DNA of 64,000 nt. Source: Ustilaginoidea virens. Taxonomy: Eukaryota > Ascomycota > Sordariomycetes > Hypocreales > Clavicipitaceae. The notes beneath the pieces were generated by a model. The model saw nothing but the letters and a program-made list of their open reading frames with translations. It did not search any database and was not told the origin of the DNA. Location of the stretch: NCBI RefSeq assembly GCF_000687475.1, contig NC_057319.1:2356001-2420000 (forward strand), read 5' to 3'. Numbering within the stretch: position 1 is the first letter of the stretch; the number at the start of each line of letters is the position of its first letter. The translations under genes and the position numbers were made by a program. Shown here in pieces: positions 11,001-21,347 of the stretch.

Positions 11001-13373
11001 CTGGACTAGTCCACGTCCAGGCACTTGCACGATTCGGGTGCGCAGAATAGGACAACCTTTCTGAGCCATGTCAAAAGCAGTCATGAGCCTATGAGCAGAC
11101 TCTACATCAGCGAGTTCGACCACGCGCTGGGCCACGTATGCTTCTTTCACCTTGGCTGACAGCGCCATAAGAGCCTCTTGCAAGGGCGTGCATGGGTAAA
11201 CATCTTCGACAGTGTCCGGCTCGATGCTACACAGCGAAGCGGTCTCTATGCGAGCATTAGTCTCTGCCCAGTCTTTTTCCAGCAAAGAAAACGGAGGTAT
11301 CGAGTTTGAAGCAGACGTAGAACAAATCCGCCTAGACTTGGATGCCATATTGGCAAGCGTGGGGTTCATAAAAATGTCGGCGACAGTGATCGAGATACCG
11401 AAAGCCTCCCTCAAGACGGCTACAAGTCTCATTGCGCGAAGCGAATCGCCTCCGACTCCGAAAAAGTTGGTGTGTCTAAATAATGTTGCTTCACAGCCTG
11501 TAACTTTTCGCCATGCTTCTGACAGAAGTTTCTCCATTTCTGTTTGGGGTAATTGTTCAGATTCTGGGGTGGCCGGATTTTGCATTCCAAAGAGGTCGTG
11601 TCGGGATAAAGAAGCTGCAATTTCGCGTAGTCTTTTCCGATCTGTTTTCCCAGATATAAGAGAAGGCATAGCATTCAGAGGCACAAATGCCGCAGGAATC
11701 ATATATCTTGGCACCTTATCGCCCATGTTTTTATCGATTGTAGACAAAGCTGAGTTAAGTTGGGCTGAAGGTTGTTCCACAAAGTACAACTCGACGGCCT
11801 CCTTGAAATCTTGGCCACATGGCTCCGAGAGAAATGCGACCAAAGTCGGAGCTCCAGCACCGCCTGGCTTTACGACCTCGGCCGCAACCTTGACCCCGGC
11901 GGGTAGAAAGCGTTGGAGGTGGTGTTCAACTTCTGTCAACTCAACTCGTTGGCCTCTTATTTTGACTTGTTGATCCTTCCGGCCCACAAACTCTATGCCG
12001 CCAAGGTTGTTCGATTCGTATCTGACCAGGTCGCCCGTCTTGTACAGACGACCTCGACGACCACATGTCTGCCCGTGCCCAGACTTGAGCCAGGTTGGAT
12101 CCTCAATGAAGACTTCTGCCGTTTTTTCTGGTTCATCAACATATCCGATACCTACCACTGGGCCCTCAATCAAGAGCTCGCCAACCTCACCAATACCCAT
12201 CAAAACGTGGTGATCTTCTGGATGCGTTATCCAAGTTACACCGCCAACACCTTTCCCAATTCCGGTCGAAATATGGAGGGTATTATTTATGGTACAGCCG
12301 ACAGTGCATTCTGAGGGTCCGTAGGCAATAATCAGGTTCGTCTGTTGACTCCATGCAGCAGCATCTTTTGCTGAAACAGCCTCTCCACCCAATCCCAAAA
12401 CATCCAGGGAAGGAATTATATCCGGATCCAACGTCCTGGCGACCGAGGGGGTCATGTGAACCATGTTTGCGCTACTCTTACGAATTGCGCCGCTGAGATC
12501 GTTCATTCTGTCCGCCTCGGATGGGACACAAATTGTGCCTCCATTTGCCAGTGTACACAGCATACAATCTATGCTTACATCAAAAGCATATGAGGGAAAA
12601 TCAAAGCACCTTGAATGAGGCTTGTAACCAACGGCCTCGGCTCGAGGGATTGCCCCGCTGGTGTAGTTTTCGTGCGATATCATGACGCCTTTTGGCTTGC
12701 CCGTGCTTCCCGACGTGAAGATTATGTACATTGGCGAGGAGGCCGGTACCAGAGGCAGGTTTTCGCTAGGCTTTTGCGAAACCTGCTCAAAGTACTCTGG
12801 CGAAATGGCAATGAGTTTACCTGCTTTCGAGATCTTGAGACCAATGGCTTCCTGGGCAACTGAGGTGATGACGAAATCGGCACCTGTTTGTTCCACAATG
12901 GTTCGCAGCCTTGCCTCCGGCTGGCTCGGGTCGGTAAGTGAGAACGTCGCGCCAGCTTTCATGACTCCTAGCAGAGAGACGACGGCCCACATGGATTTCT
13001 CAAAACACAGAGGTATTCTGGTACCGACGGCGACTCCTTGGCGCACAAGTTCACTAGCAAATTGCGACGAAAGGTTGTCAATTTCGCGGTAAGTCAGACT
13101 CCCATCCCAGGAGCATACGGCTACTGCATCTGGCTGCCGTTCGGATACTTCGTGAACAATGTCGTGCATGCATCTTTGTATAAGCGGAGGAAGCTCCCTG
13201 TTCCAAGCCCAAATCTGGTCCAGATCTTGCCGGCGAAGTATGACTGTCTCATCGTTGAGTGAATTATACTCTTCAGTACTGTCGGCCTGCCATGTGGCAG
13301 GCAATTTCCGCACGCGCTTGACCACACCCGCTCGATCGTCACACTCATCCTCAATGAAGTGCTTGACAGTCAT
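8016..13373 (-). CDS. sidD: NPS6/SidD-type extracellular siderophore nonribosomal peptide synthetase
   Basis: An intronless frame of 1785 residues starts at the ATG at 13373. Domain order: adenylation (about 70-585; YIIFTSGSTGKPKG near 216-229, YKTGDLV near 444), carrier (FFGVGGDS, Ser644), condensation (about 725-1130; HHALYDG at 845-851), a degenerate adenylation remnant (about 1160-1240, keeping only an A8-like LYQTGVLAKY), second carrier (FFLLGGDS, Ser1297) and a terminal condensation domain (about 1376-1785; SHAQYDE at 1509-1515). A-T-C-dA-T-C is the published layout of NPS6/SidD synthetases, which join N5-acyl-N5-hydroxyornithine units by ester or amide bonds into fusarinine- or coprogen-type siderophores. 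Hand alignment to GrsA suggests specificity residues D, V, D, H, G, G, A, V, G before the invariant Lys (low certainty). The ligase and transacylase next door fit this role. The exact product cannot be read from sequence. Confidence 0.88.
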   Translation of the reverse strand: MTVKHFIEDECDDRAGVVKRVRKLPATWQADSTEEYNSLNDETVILRRQDLDQIWAWNRELPPLIQRCMHDIVHEVSERQPDAVAVCSWDGSLTYREIDNLSSQFASELVRQGVAVGTRIPLCFEKSMWAVVSLLGVMKAGATFSLTDPSQPEARLRTIVEQTGADFVITSVAQEAIGLKISKAGKLIAISPEYFEQVSQKPSENLPLVPASSPMYIIFTSGSTGKPKGVMISHENYTSGAIPRAEAVGYKPHSRCFDFPSYAFDVSIDCMLCTLANGGTICVPSEADRMNDLSGAIRKSSANMVHMTPSVARTLDPDIIPSLDVLGLGGEAVSAKDAAAWSQQTNLIIAYGPSECTVGCTINNTLHISTGIGKGVGGVTWITHPEDHHVLMGIGEVGELLIEGPVVGIGYVDEPEKTAEVFIEDPTWLKSGHGQTCGRRGRLYKTGDLVRYESNNLGGIEFVGRKDQQVKIRGQRVELTEVEHHLQRFLPAGVKVAAEVVKPGGAGAPTLVAFLSEPCGQDFKEAVELYFVEQPSAQLNSALSTIDKNMGDKVPRYMIPAAFVPLNAMPSLISGKTDRKRLREIAASLSRHDLFGMQNPATPESEQLPQTEMEKLLSEAWRKVTGCEATLFRHTNFFGVGGDSLRAMRLVAVLREAFGISITVADIFMNPTLANMASKSRRICSTSASNSIPPFSLLEKDWAETNARIETASLCSIEPDTVEDVYPCTPLQEALMALSAKVKEAYVAQRVVELADVESAHRLMTAFDMAQKGCPILRTRIVQVPGRGLVQVVVKGRLEFFEGTDLEGYLSSDRDASMDLGKPLVRYALISDRKAGKTNFVLTMHHALYDGWCMPLIVDRVNKAYNRQPVARSAEFKHFIQYIREIDKEASAKYWRNQLQGASRLQFPSHPFPGYQAKADSLLEEYVALPRLPESHSTIATVIRAAWAYVASRYTNSEDVVFGETLTGRNAPIVGAEEIEGPMITTVPFRVQVNGEMSIPEYLGVIQKQVAAQIPHEHFGLQHIRRLSPDALEACELKTGLVLHPSSEGHNVSEENLPASCLVPAGDKEAAQEALKFNTYPLMLVCSIDPKGFLVMASFDSRTISPPWMQRVLGQFRQVAEQLCDKSFSCVGDLSCLTPLDLTQLGELPNSTREDVMPGLDGVESFYIVDSKDTNKLVPIGAIGALIVRSRSVLQLPRITTPSWVRQLVDPDSEDAMGNLYQTGVLAKYSVEGHIRLLDAVTQQNGEGRIAAPSTAKRVSATSRRQRRLRKLWSRVLLVKEEEIGLNDNFFLLGGDSIAAMKLVSEARADGIKLTVMQMFEKRTLYDMASVVEEDSVSNNGKVEQIPEFSLLGQEDPSSFVNTVVRPQLVDPQTKILNVLPTRPLQQIAVKGTTQFPRYSARYELMYFDDSIDEEHVRYACQELVSRNEILRTVFVEHENQGYGVVLERLEAEFVTYTSESGNIDNLEEYARDLCRSDALSDMPLGSSFVKWFLVKHGEGRACLILRISHAQYDEICLPILLKQLSALYENRPVQESVPFSWYVGHVLQHNIPSSIGYWKRLLSGSSMTILKPELAVEKTNHFAVQRAVDIATRSRDVTVATLPTAAWALCLARRLSLRDVTFGEVVSGRNIDFPNADAVTGPCWQYVPVRVEFDASWTVADLLAYVQHQHVASSAHEGMGLYEIMDQCTDWSEKARPGWFDSVVHQDVAHVETLPFARARCRMETLYPHEEPLREWKVQAFIDGDSMTLEIVTLESWAEYARGLLADLAQVVELLVSRPRATLF

Positions 13374-14365
13374 TTTGAGGATGGTATTGAGATGGGTGAT
13401 GATGGCATGTGTTCATATGAGCTTTGGAGATGATATGGTGACAGACAGCGAAAGCGAAACATGCCAAACATGCGGCTGAATCCACGTCTCGTAGCTTCAC
13501 AAGCAGCGGAACTACGGTACGTTCTCGTCAGTAGCTGTGTCAGAGACGTACTTGGTGCCAGCTATCCGATTAGCCATCTGACCCGACCGTGGGCCAAAAC
13601 CTGAACCTGCATCTCAGTGCGGTAGCATTTCGGCTTGGAAATTAATGGATTCATGATCCATTAATGATGATAGCTGAGGACCAGGCAGAGCATTTCCACA
13701 TGTGGATGGGACTGGCTGTGGAGTGGGCGTAGAAAGAGGAGCGGGTCTTCGAGCCAAGATCGACTCTACGACCCAGGCATGGCCAGTTAAACTTTGAATC
13801 AATCGTCATTCGTCGTAGTTCGGGGTACATGTTTGAAACTTGCGTGAACAAAAGGACCTTTGTTGTGCTGTTGTTGTCCAGTAAGTTTTCTGCCTGCGAT
13901 GGAGAACCAAACTCTCGGATTAGTGTTGTGGGACTGGCAAGGGAAGTGGTCGAAAGGTCAGATGTCAGAAGTCAGAGCAGGTACTGGTACAACAAGTTTG
14001 CGGCTTCTTACGGACGCCCATGCAAGCCAACCTGGGACTTGCCTGGGGTAATGGAAAGTGGGGCGCTCCGTCAGGCAAAGGAACTTTCATGGGTGGGGTT
14101 CATGACAAGCCGGGATTTTGTACCGCTCCGTGTGCAGCCCGAACTCCACACTGTATCAAAGTTTGATCTGCATCGTCATCGTCGTCCCCGGTTTGTGTGA
14201 AGAAAAGCGCTGCCAAGTCATGGCCTTTCATTCCTATCGGCACCAACGACAGAGAGTTTGATCAGAACTGCTGAGAAAAAGTGAACAAGTTATCGCGCGC
14301 ATACCGTGACCTGGTGCTGATGGGTAGGCACCGACCTGCTACGTAGCACTCCAGTTTGGCGCTGT

Positions 14366-14375
14366 GATCGGATAA
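14366..14375 (+). promoter_or_regulatory. Near-consensus iron-responsive GATA site (GATCGGATAA)
   Basis: Differs from the fungal siderophore repressor consensus RATCWGATAA (SreA/SRE/Fep1 family) at one base, G in place of W. It is 993 bp upstream of the synthetase ATG and 891 bp upstream of the ligase ATG. Confidence 0.4.
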
Positions 14376-14619
14376 CAGAGGAAACGCAATGGGTCAGTTT
14401 CAAACATTCAATAAAGAGGCTACCACCCGCCAAGCATTTTACTGCCCCATGTCGAAGGATGAATGCCAAGGTACGTATTCTGTACAGGGTCGAGTGTAGA
14501 TTGATAACGGCTCAAGCGGTCGAGACTCGTCTATTTTTGCTAACCTCACGCCTCCATGTCTAGGTTGGGTAGACGACTACGGAAGCCTGGGCTGCTACGG
14601 AGTAACACCTGACGCCATC

Positions 14620-14629
14620 TTATCCGATG
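14620..14629 (-). promoter_or_regulatory. Near-consensus iron-responsive GATA site (minus strand ATCGGATAA core)
   Basis: Read on the minus strand this is CATCGGATAA, sharing the ATCGGATAA core of the site at 14366. Just beside it on the plus strand (14629-14638) is GATCAGATTA, also one base from consensus, which makes a compact double site. Confidence 0.4.
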
Positions 14630-15265
14630 ATCAGATTAGATGAGACTCCTTTGAAAATTTGCCCAGCTGCTCCGTTCGGCCCATTCCACCTCGGCCTCCT
14701 TCGGAGCTTGCTGAGAAGAATCTTCGGTTCAAAAACGGCTGGACCTTTTTTCCCTTTGGCAAACGTAGTGCTGCTGGAAGTGGATGCTCTAGCCGAATTC
14801 TAATTTGCCCAACGCCGTTTCTAGCCCCCCGTTTACATCGAACTGGAAGCAAAGCGAAGGCCTGCTTGCTGCCAGGCTGGCAATGGCTGCACCCCTGAAT
14901 CGCCACAAAAGATGACGTTGTTCCTTGATTAGTGCCATGTGAACATACATGGATTTTTCAGTAGCAGTTTGAGTCATCGGAAGCTGGAACTTATGCAGAG
15001 ACTGTTATGTTATGCTGGCCCTCCTTTCCGTACCTGTAAGCCTTCACCAGCCATTTCGTTACCTCGAGCAAACTGCGCAACCGTACAATAATGCTGCCGC
15101 TTCTTTTGTAATGTGATATACTGGGATGGCAATATATTCGTGCAAGAATTTTGAAACTGGCCCGAATCTTTTTCAGCACAAGCCCATCATTATCATATAT
15201 CGGCTTCTTCTGTCACCTCCTTACCGACTTTATTAGAGTTGGCGAGACAATCCCGTTTTGTTATC

Positions 15266-17172
15266 ATGTCGACGCAAGCAGTGGCAACAGAATTGCATCC
15301 GCAGAGTCAACAACCTAAGCAGAAGCTGTCCCTTCTCCACGGTCCTGTTGACCCTCCTCTTGTTGACCTCACTCTCGGCGAGCTCATTGAACTACAAACA
15401 TATCAACATGGAACGAAAGAATGCATCGTCATCCCTTGGACGGGTGCTCGATGGACCTACAATGAGTTAAACCAACAAAGCTCGTTGCTGGCGCTGGCAT
15501 TGCTTGACATGGATATTGGCGTAGGGGATCGGGTGGGCATCATGGCGGGTAATTGCGAGCAGTATGCCGCCGTCTTTTTCGCCGTTGCCAAGATTGGTGC
15601 CATTCTCGTCATCCTCAACAACACATATACACCCACCGAAGCAATCTACGGGCTCAATTTTACAGACTGCAAGGTTTTTTTCACAACCCAGCAAATCGGG
15701 AGATTGGACAACAGAAGGCTTCTCGATGCCTTGAAGCTTGAATTAGGCGGGCCACGCGTCGTCATTCTTCGAGGCCAAGCTGCAGACTATCAAACGTACG
15801 ATGCCTTGATCAAGTCAAGTAGCCGCAAAGGCCGAGGCAGGCTTCATAACGCCATGAAGCGAGTTCTCGCGCATCAAGTGGTCAATCTGCAGTTCACCAG
15901 TGGCACTACTGGCTTACCCAAGGCCGCTATGCTCACTCATCAGTAAGTTCCGCTTCCCTACTTTCTCCATACTTTTTGTCGCTGAAAGCTCAACGAGGGG
16001 ACAGTAATCTCGTCAACAACTCCCGCTTCATTGGTGACAGAATGAGGCTCACGTCGAAGGATATTCTCTGTTGCCCTCCACCAATGTTCCATTGTTTTGG
16101 CCTTGTCCTTGGCCTTCTTGCCACTGTCACCCACGGAGGCAAGATTGTTTATCCGGCGGAAGTCTTTGATATACCCTCCACACTTCAAGCGATATCAGAA
16201 GAGGCATGCACAGCCGTACACGGTGTTCCTGCCATGTTTGACTCATTATTCCAAGCCAACTTCCCTCCTGACTTCAACTGTGACAACCTGCGCACGGGTA
16301 TCATCGCCGGAGCCCCTGTGCCGAGGTACCTCATGGAACTGTTGGTGGACAAGTTTGGAATGACAGAGTTCACAAGTAGCTATGGTTTAACCGAGGCTTC
16401 TCCCACTTGTTTCAATGCGTTTACAGATGATGCAATGAGCATGCGACTAACAACTGTCGGCACCTTGATGCCACACGCTCTGGCCAAGATTGTTGATCGC
16501 GACGGCAACATTGTACCTGTCGGCGCCCGTGGTGAGCTGTGTATGGCTGGATATCAGTTACAAGCTGGGTATTGGAACAACACGGAAAAGACCAACGAGA
16601 CAATGGCGCGAGATTCGGCAGGTATTTTGTGGCTGCACACTGGAGACGAGGCTGTCTTTGACGAAAATGGCTACTGTTCTATTACCGGCAGGTTCAAAGA
16701 CATAATCATTCGAGGTGAGTCGGGAATAAATTCCAACACATCCGGTTTTTCTTCTTCTTCTTCTTCTTCCTAGTATTAAACCTTTTGTTGATGACGGTTC
16801 TTTGAGTTTCGCTAACCATGAGTGGTAGGCGGAGAGAATATTTATCCCCTCGAGATTGAGGAACGCCTCATAGCGCATCCCTCCATCTCCCGTGCCATCG
16901 TAGTAGGTCTCAAAGATGAACACTATGGGGAAGTCGTCGGATCGTTTGTCGAAAAATTCGACAACCAGCAGCAGCCGGAAGACCAAGAGTTGCGGGAATG
17001 GGTGCGCCGGACCCTTGGCAAGCACAAAGCACCGGTGCATATATTCTGGCTGGGCCAGGGCGGAATACCTTCGACAGTGCCCCTAACCGGCAGTGGCAAA
17101 GTGCGAAAGTTTGAAATGGCCAAGTGGGGCAACGAGGTTTTAGCAAAGAGCTTGCAGACTTGCAAGTTGTAG
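15266..17172 (+). CDS. sidI: SidI-like acyl-CoA ligase (mevalonyl-CoA ligase of siderophore synthesis)
   Basis: Three exons, 15266-15942, 16005-16714 and 16829-17172, give 576 residues; introns of 62 and 114 nt have GTAAGT and GTGAGT donors. Start is the ATG at 15266 (MSTQAVATEL). This is an ANL-superfamily enzyme: P-loop FTSGTTGLPKAAM near residue 213, YGLTEASP, and LHTGDEAVFDENGY followed by GRFKDIIIRGGENIYP. The exon 1-2 join restores MLTHHNLVNN and the exon 2-3 join restores IIIRGGENIY, which supports the splicing. In known clusters SidI activates mevalonate to mevalonyl-CoA, the acyl precursor for anhydromevalonyl-hydroxyornithine. Assignment rests on fold plus position beside the synthetase and transacylase; a general medium-chain ligase is the alternative. 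It ends in CKL, a PTS1-type peroxisomal signal. It shares a divergent promoter region with the synthetase. Confidence 0.8.
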
Positions 17173-17580
17173 AAGCTGGTTTGAGGGTTGAAGCCAAGGG
17201 TGTATGCATGCAGCCAGCCTCGAGAGGTTGGACCAGGAGAAAGGCAGCCTTTGGGTTTTTTGGCTCATGTGCGAGGAACCCTTTTCTTCATAAAGTTGTT
17301 GTTTGTGACAGTTTACACAAGGCCGTGATGTCACAGAGCAACCCTGCCAGCGAGCCCCCCTGGTTTCTGGCCGATTCTGATAGAATTTAGCAACGACCAG
17401 TTTGGTTTTCCCCAGCAACATCACTCATGCTCCCCTTGCGAACTTCTGTCCCTTGCTTTACTCCCATCTGGTCGGAATCTAATCCACATACACCTGCTTC
17501 TTCACTATTGCTAGTTACGTTTTCGTTCCCGACGGCTAAACAGTTTCCCAATTTCATCATGGCGGATTTCGGCGGCCCGT
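17173..17580. other. Convergent intergenic spacer between ligase and transacylase
   Basis: Holds the 3' ends of two convergent genes. A GATA-like TCTGATAG lies near 17375 but is downstream of both genes. No gene seen. Confidence 0.6.
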
Positions 17581-19183
17581 CTACAACTTGGGAACCAATC
17601 CAACGCCCAGCCCTCCAACGGCCTTCTCATTTTCAGCCAGCGGACACAGTTGGAAAAAGCGCCCACGAGGGCAGCGAACGCAGGCGCTTCTCTTGTGGGG
17701 CAGGTCGACAAAGTGCTCGACACCAAAGCCGTGCATCAAGTCGTACATGAGGACAGTGGAGTTTGTGCTTTTGGGCTCTCCCACAACGTCCATTGTTCGT
17801 GGGTCGTCGAGGAAGAGATAATGCATCAGGCTGCTCCACCAGGCGCTCACGCGGTGAGGGCCGCGGAATCGAACGTCGCCGACAAGAGAATGTCGGCCAC
17901 GGTCAAAGTCGCCTGCGTTGTAGTATCCACCTAGGCGATCCTCCTGTAAGAAAGTTCAAAAAGAATCGTTAGCAGCGCTTTTTCGAGGATGCAGGCCTGC
18001 CCGGGAAGGGAGGTTCGTCGGGACTGGACCGAGGTGGAGAGGGGGAAAAGGGGGGGGGGGGGGGGGGGGGGGGCATGTTTGACGCTGCAACCAAGGGGGA
18101 AAGGAAGGGGGGAGGGGAGAGGTCTCTCACTTTTGCCCAGTATACTTCAAAATAGGCAAAAAAAGTATCGTCCCATTTCGCCAGGATGGCAAATTGGTGG
18201 GGATCTTTATGAATGTTACGCAGATACTCTCGATGCTGGTCCAAGGTGCCAGTCTCGTTCCAACCCTGCGAAACGCGAGGATCGTTCTGCCACTCGTGGA
18301 ACAATCGCAAATGTTGCTCGTCCTCGTAGTCGAGAGAGACCATGGAAAACGTCTCCTTCAGGTGCGGGATCCACCGGCTGTAGACAACCGCACCCGGGGG
18401 CGGCTTGGCTGGACGGATGGGATGGAACGCCTGCTGGGATCGCTCGGGATGCTGCGGATCGCCCGCCGGAAGAATTGTGACGGTGTGCTCGACCGGAGCT
18501 ATGGGATAGGAAGCCAGCCAAGTCCCCCGGCCGTCTGCGGGGGAAACCAACAACGACTCGTCCGGACACCAGACGGGTCGAGGACCAAACGGCGACGCAG
18601 CTCCCTGCCAAAAGGTGCTGCGCAGAGCCACCACGACACAGGCTTCAGCAGCCGTTGGCGAGGAGGCGTCGGCAAGCCCCTGCCGGGGAGGCAGAGGGTG
18701 GTCTACGGCCAGAAGAACAGCCTTCGAGTGAGCGGCCAGGGTTGCGGCGTCTGCGCCGACGAGCTCCAGCCGCAGCGATTCGGCGCGCGGCCGGATGGTG
18801 AACAAGACATAAAGCAGGAGCCAGGCCTGCGCGAGGGAGGGGGCTCCGTCACCGGCCCATGCAACGACGGAACATGGCGAGCGGCGAGCCCTAGCCCAGG
18901 CGCTGTTGTCGGAGTCGGGGGGAAGTTGACAGGACTTGAGATGAGCAGGCTCCGAGAAGAAGAAGAGCTCGGGGTGGTGCAGCGACGACGGGAGCGGGCG
19001 GCTCGAGGGCTCGCTCCGTTGGTGAAGCTGGTACAAGGCAACGGGGTTGGCGCCAGCGCCGTTCAAGCAAGACGTGGCTGCGGCTTTGGAGACGGTGTAC
19101 TCGGTGTGGTATGGATGGGGGAGCTTGATGATGGTCTCGTCTGGGGACATGGAAGACAGCTGAAGCGCTCCAGGAGGGGCCAT
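17581..19183 (-). CDS. sidF: SidF-like hydroxyornithine transacylase (GNAT, IucB/AlcB type)
   Basis: Two exons on the minus strand, 19183-18131 and 17943-17581, separated by a 187-nt intron with GTGAGA donor, TTACAG acceptor and a 24-base C run in the sense strand. The product is 471 residues. The C-terminal half carries the siderophore acyltransferase signature: [36 protein letters not shown] (restored exactly by the splice), [17 protein letters not shown] and a [16 protein letters not shown] block. SidF moves anhydromevaleryl from CoA to N5-hydroxyornithine, giving the monomer used by the NRPS; the related SidL and other acyltransferases share this domain, so the acyl group is inferred from context. 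It ends in PKL, a permissive PTS1 variant. A perfect iron-GATA site is 0.67 kb upstream. Confidence 0.85.
18050..18073. repeat. 24-base G run inside the transacylase intron
   Basis: An uninterrupted poly-G on the plus strand (poly-C in the transcript), inside the intron of the minus-strand transacylase gene. Its exact length may be unreliable in an assembly. Confidence 0.85.
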
Positions 19184-20806
19184 GGTCTTGAGAGAAGAAG
19201 AAAACCGCCGCCCTGGTGTAAGGGGATCAGATCAAGGTGCTGGGAGGCAATTGGAGCAGTTGGGGTTCAAGCCATGAGGCCCGTGATGAGGAATAGTTGC
19301 CTGGGTATGTAGCTGCAATGGGCCAAGCAAGAGGCCTGGTATGGCCGGTCGCTGATGCCGGTGAGCCATGGCGCTCGTGGCAGGCCAGCGCTTTCGGGGA
19401 CATGATCTGGAGACTAGCACCGGTGATTGTCCGCCCAACAGTAGAGCCCGGTGTTGCAGGTACTTGATGGTTGCTCCATGTCGCTGCCTCTCATGAGACT
19501 TGCTTCTCCGTACGACACGTTTACACCAGGGATAGAAACACGGGTGTGATTCCAAAGTTCCAAACTAATGCTCACGATCCCCAGCAGTCGCCCAGCCGTC
19601 GCCCAGTAAATCCCAACCCCACTCTCCCCCCCTCGAGGCATGTCGTCGTCTGGTTCAGCCGCCTTTCCCCACCGTTGCCCCGCCGCGCTTCTGAGTCAGT
19701 GAGCTCGTGCCCCTGTCACGTACCGGTACTTTGAGGGCTGTTGCCCCCACGTGTTGACTGCGTGTTGCAAGTTGGAAAAGTTGGAAGATGGCTGGCTGGC
19801 GCTGGTGGGTACTGATTGATAACTGGAAAGCGACGGCTGCGCACTTTTTCGCGCGGATCTGATAACTTTGTTGGGCCTGGCAGCTGCCAAACGCACAGGG
19901 TCACGCGCACCCCCCCCCCACCTACAGTTCTACACCCCCCTCAACTGGCGCCTCTCGTCTCCCCCTTTTGGGCGTCCGTGAGCATGACAGGCATCGGACA
20001 TACGATATTGGTCCCCACTCGTACTCCGTACCTACTGTTGTGCATAGTAATGCTTGGTCGATCAGTCAGTCAGAATCAAAACTTGCTTGATGCTAACGGT
20101 CTTGGCGCCTGTGGAGTCGCGCGAGAATATTTCGTTGAAGAAAGGAAGGAGAAAGAAGGAGACAGATCGGGTCGAGGCTTTCCGCCGGCCAACTCAGGCC
20201 AACAGAGTTACATTACAGCCCAGCTTAGATACCTACGCAACACTGGCATGGGCATGTGGACTGAGCCGAGTCTAGCAAGTGCCTGTTTCTTTTTCTGTTG
20301 CTTGCGACGAGGATGCACTTTGTGCGGTCCGACTACGGGGCACTCCGTCATCGGTTGACTCGGTCTCCACAATGCCGCACTTGACTTCCGAGGCCGAAAT
20401 CCAAAGTGGCCATTTTCTGATGAGACCGAGTTCGCGTTGACGAGAAACCTCCTTTATCTGCTCTCACTCACCGTGATGTGTTCGGAACCCCTTCACACGC
20501 GGTTCGTGCTGGACGGAAGTTTGATTTAGATAATCCTTTGTCATTTCGACATGGCAAATGCGCTTTAATGAGCTTCCATGCGCCGCCGTGCTGCCCTGTA
20601 CATTATCATCACCGTCCTGTTCCATCTTTATACTTGATTTGGGTCGTAAGTTGTGTTGAAGTTGTTCTTGTCTTTCTTTTTTTGTCTTTTTTTCTTTTTT
20701 TTTTTTTTTTTTTGCAGGCTGAATGCCTGTGGAGGAGATTCATTCCCACCAAAACGCTCAAAAAATACTCTATATTGTTTGCATGCTGTGATCACCGTAT
20801 TCCATT
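19184..20806. promoter_or_regulatory. Upstream region of the transacylase gene
   Basis: Spans from the transacylase ATG to the 3' end of the next minus-strand gene. It holds the perfect GATCTGATAA site, a CACGTG near 19749, a TACTCCGTA at 20022-20030 and a T run near 20693-20714. No supported gene. Confidence 0.55.
19856..19865 (+). promoter_or_regulatory. Perfect iron-responsive GATA site (GATCTGATAA)
   Basis: Matches RATCWGATAA, the binding consensus of the SreA/SRE/Fep1 GATA repressors of siderophore genes, at all ten positions. It lies 673 bp upstream of the transacylase start codon. Function is inferred from the match and position. Confidence 0.6.
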
Positions 20807-21316
20807 TCAACAAGTAGGTTCATCCTTCTTTCGACCTCCGAGGCCCATCCAGTTCCAGCAGACTAGTCCATATTAGCTCGACAAGCTCAACCATAGTACG
20901 CGTTGACCTTGGTCCCGGGCTGCCAACTTACTAGTGAATCCTAGGTCTTGTTGAAAGTACGCCTGCATAACATCCTCACCAAAGACTGTACCTTCCGGAC
21001 CAGAAGCGACGGCCTTTTTGCCTATGGCCAGTCCAATCATGGGCGGAACCAGATCAAACTCCATAAACTTGGGCTCCTGGCCGGTATGCTTTTTCAACAC
21101 AAGCTTGTGGATGTTTTGGGCAACAAAATGGCCGCTATGCATGGCCCAACCACAGCGCTTAATGCCGGACCATTTCGCCAGGTCGCCTGCGCAGAGATGG
21201 GACTCGGCATTGGGGGTAGCGGGAGAAAAGACTGCGCTGAATAACGCGATGTCAGTGGGAGATGAGGGCCGTAAGAGGTTGGGAGGGACTAATATCAAGT
21301 CATCTGTTGCCTTGCC

Positions 21317-21347
<31 letters not shown>

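Larger units (their letters stand above)
13374..15265. promoter_or_regulatory. Divergent promoter region of NRPS and acyl-CoA ligase genes
   Basis: This 1.9 kb stretch separates the minus-strand synthetase start (13373) from the plus-strand ligase start (15266), so it should carry both promoters. It contains two near-consensus iron GATA sites and a TACGGAGTA motif at 14596-14604. No frame in it looks coding. Confidence 0.6.

Noticed and set aside
15239..15265. N-terminal extension of the ligase beginning at TTG
   Set aside because: The first ATG is at 15266 and fits the family start; TTG initiation is not expected in a nuclear fungal gene.
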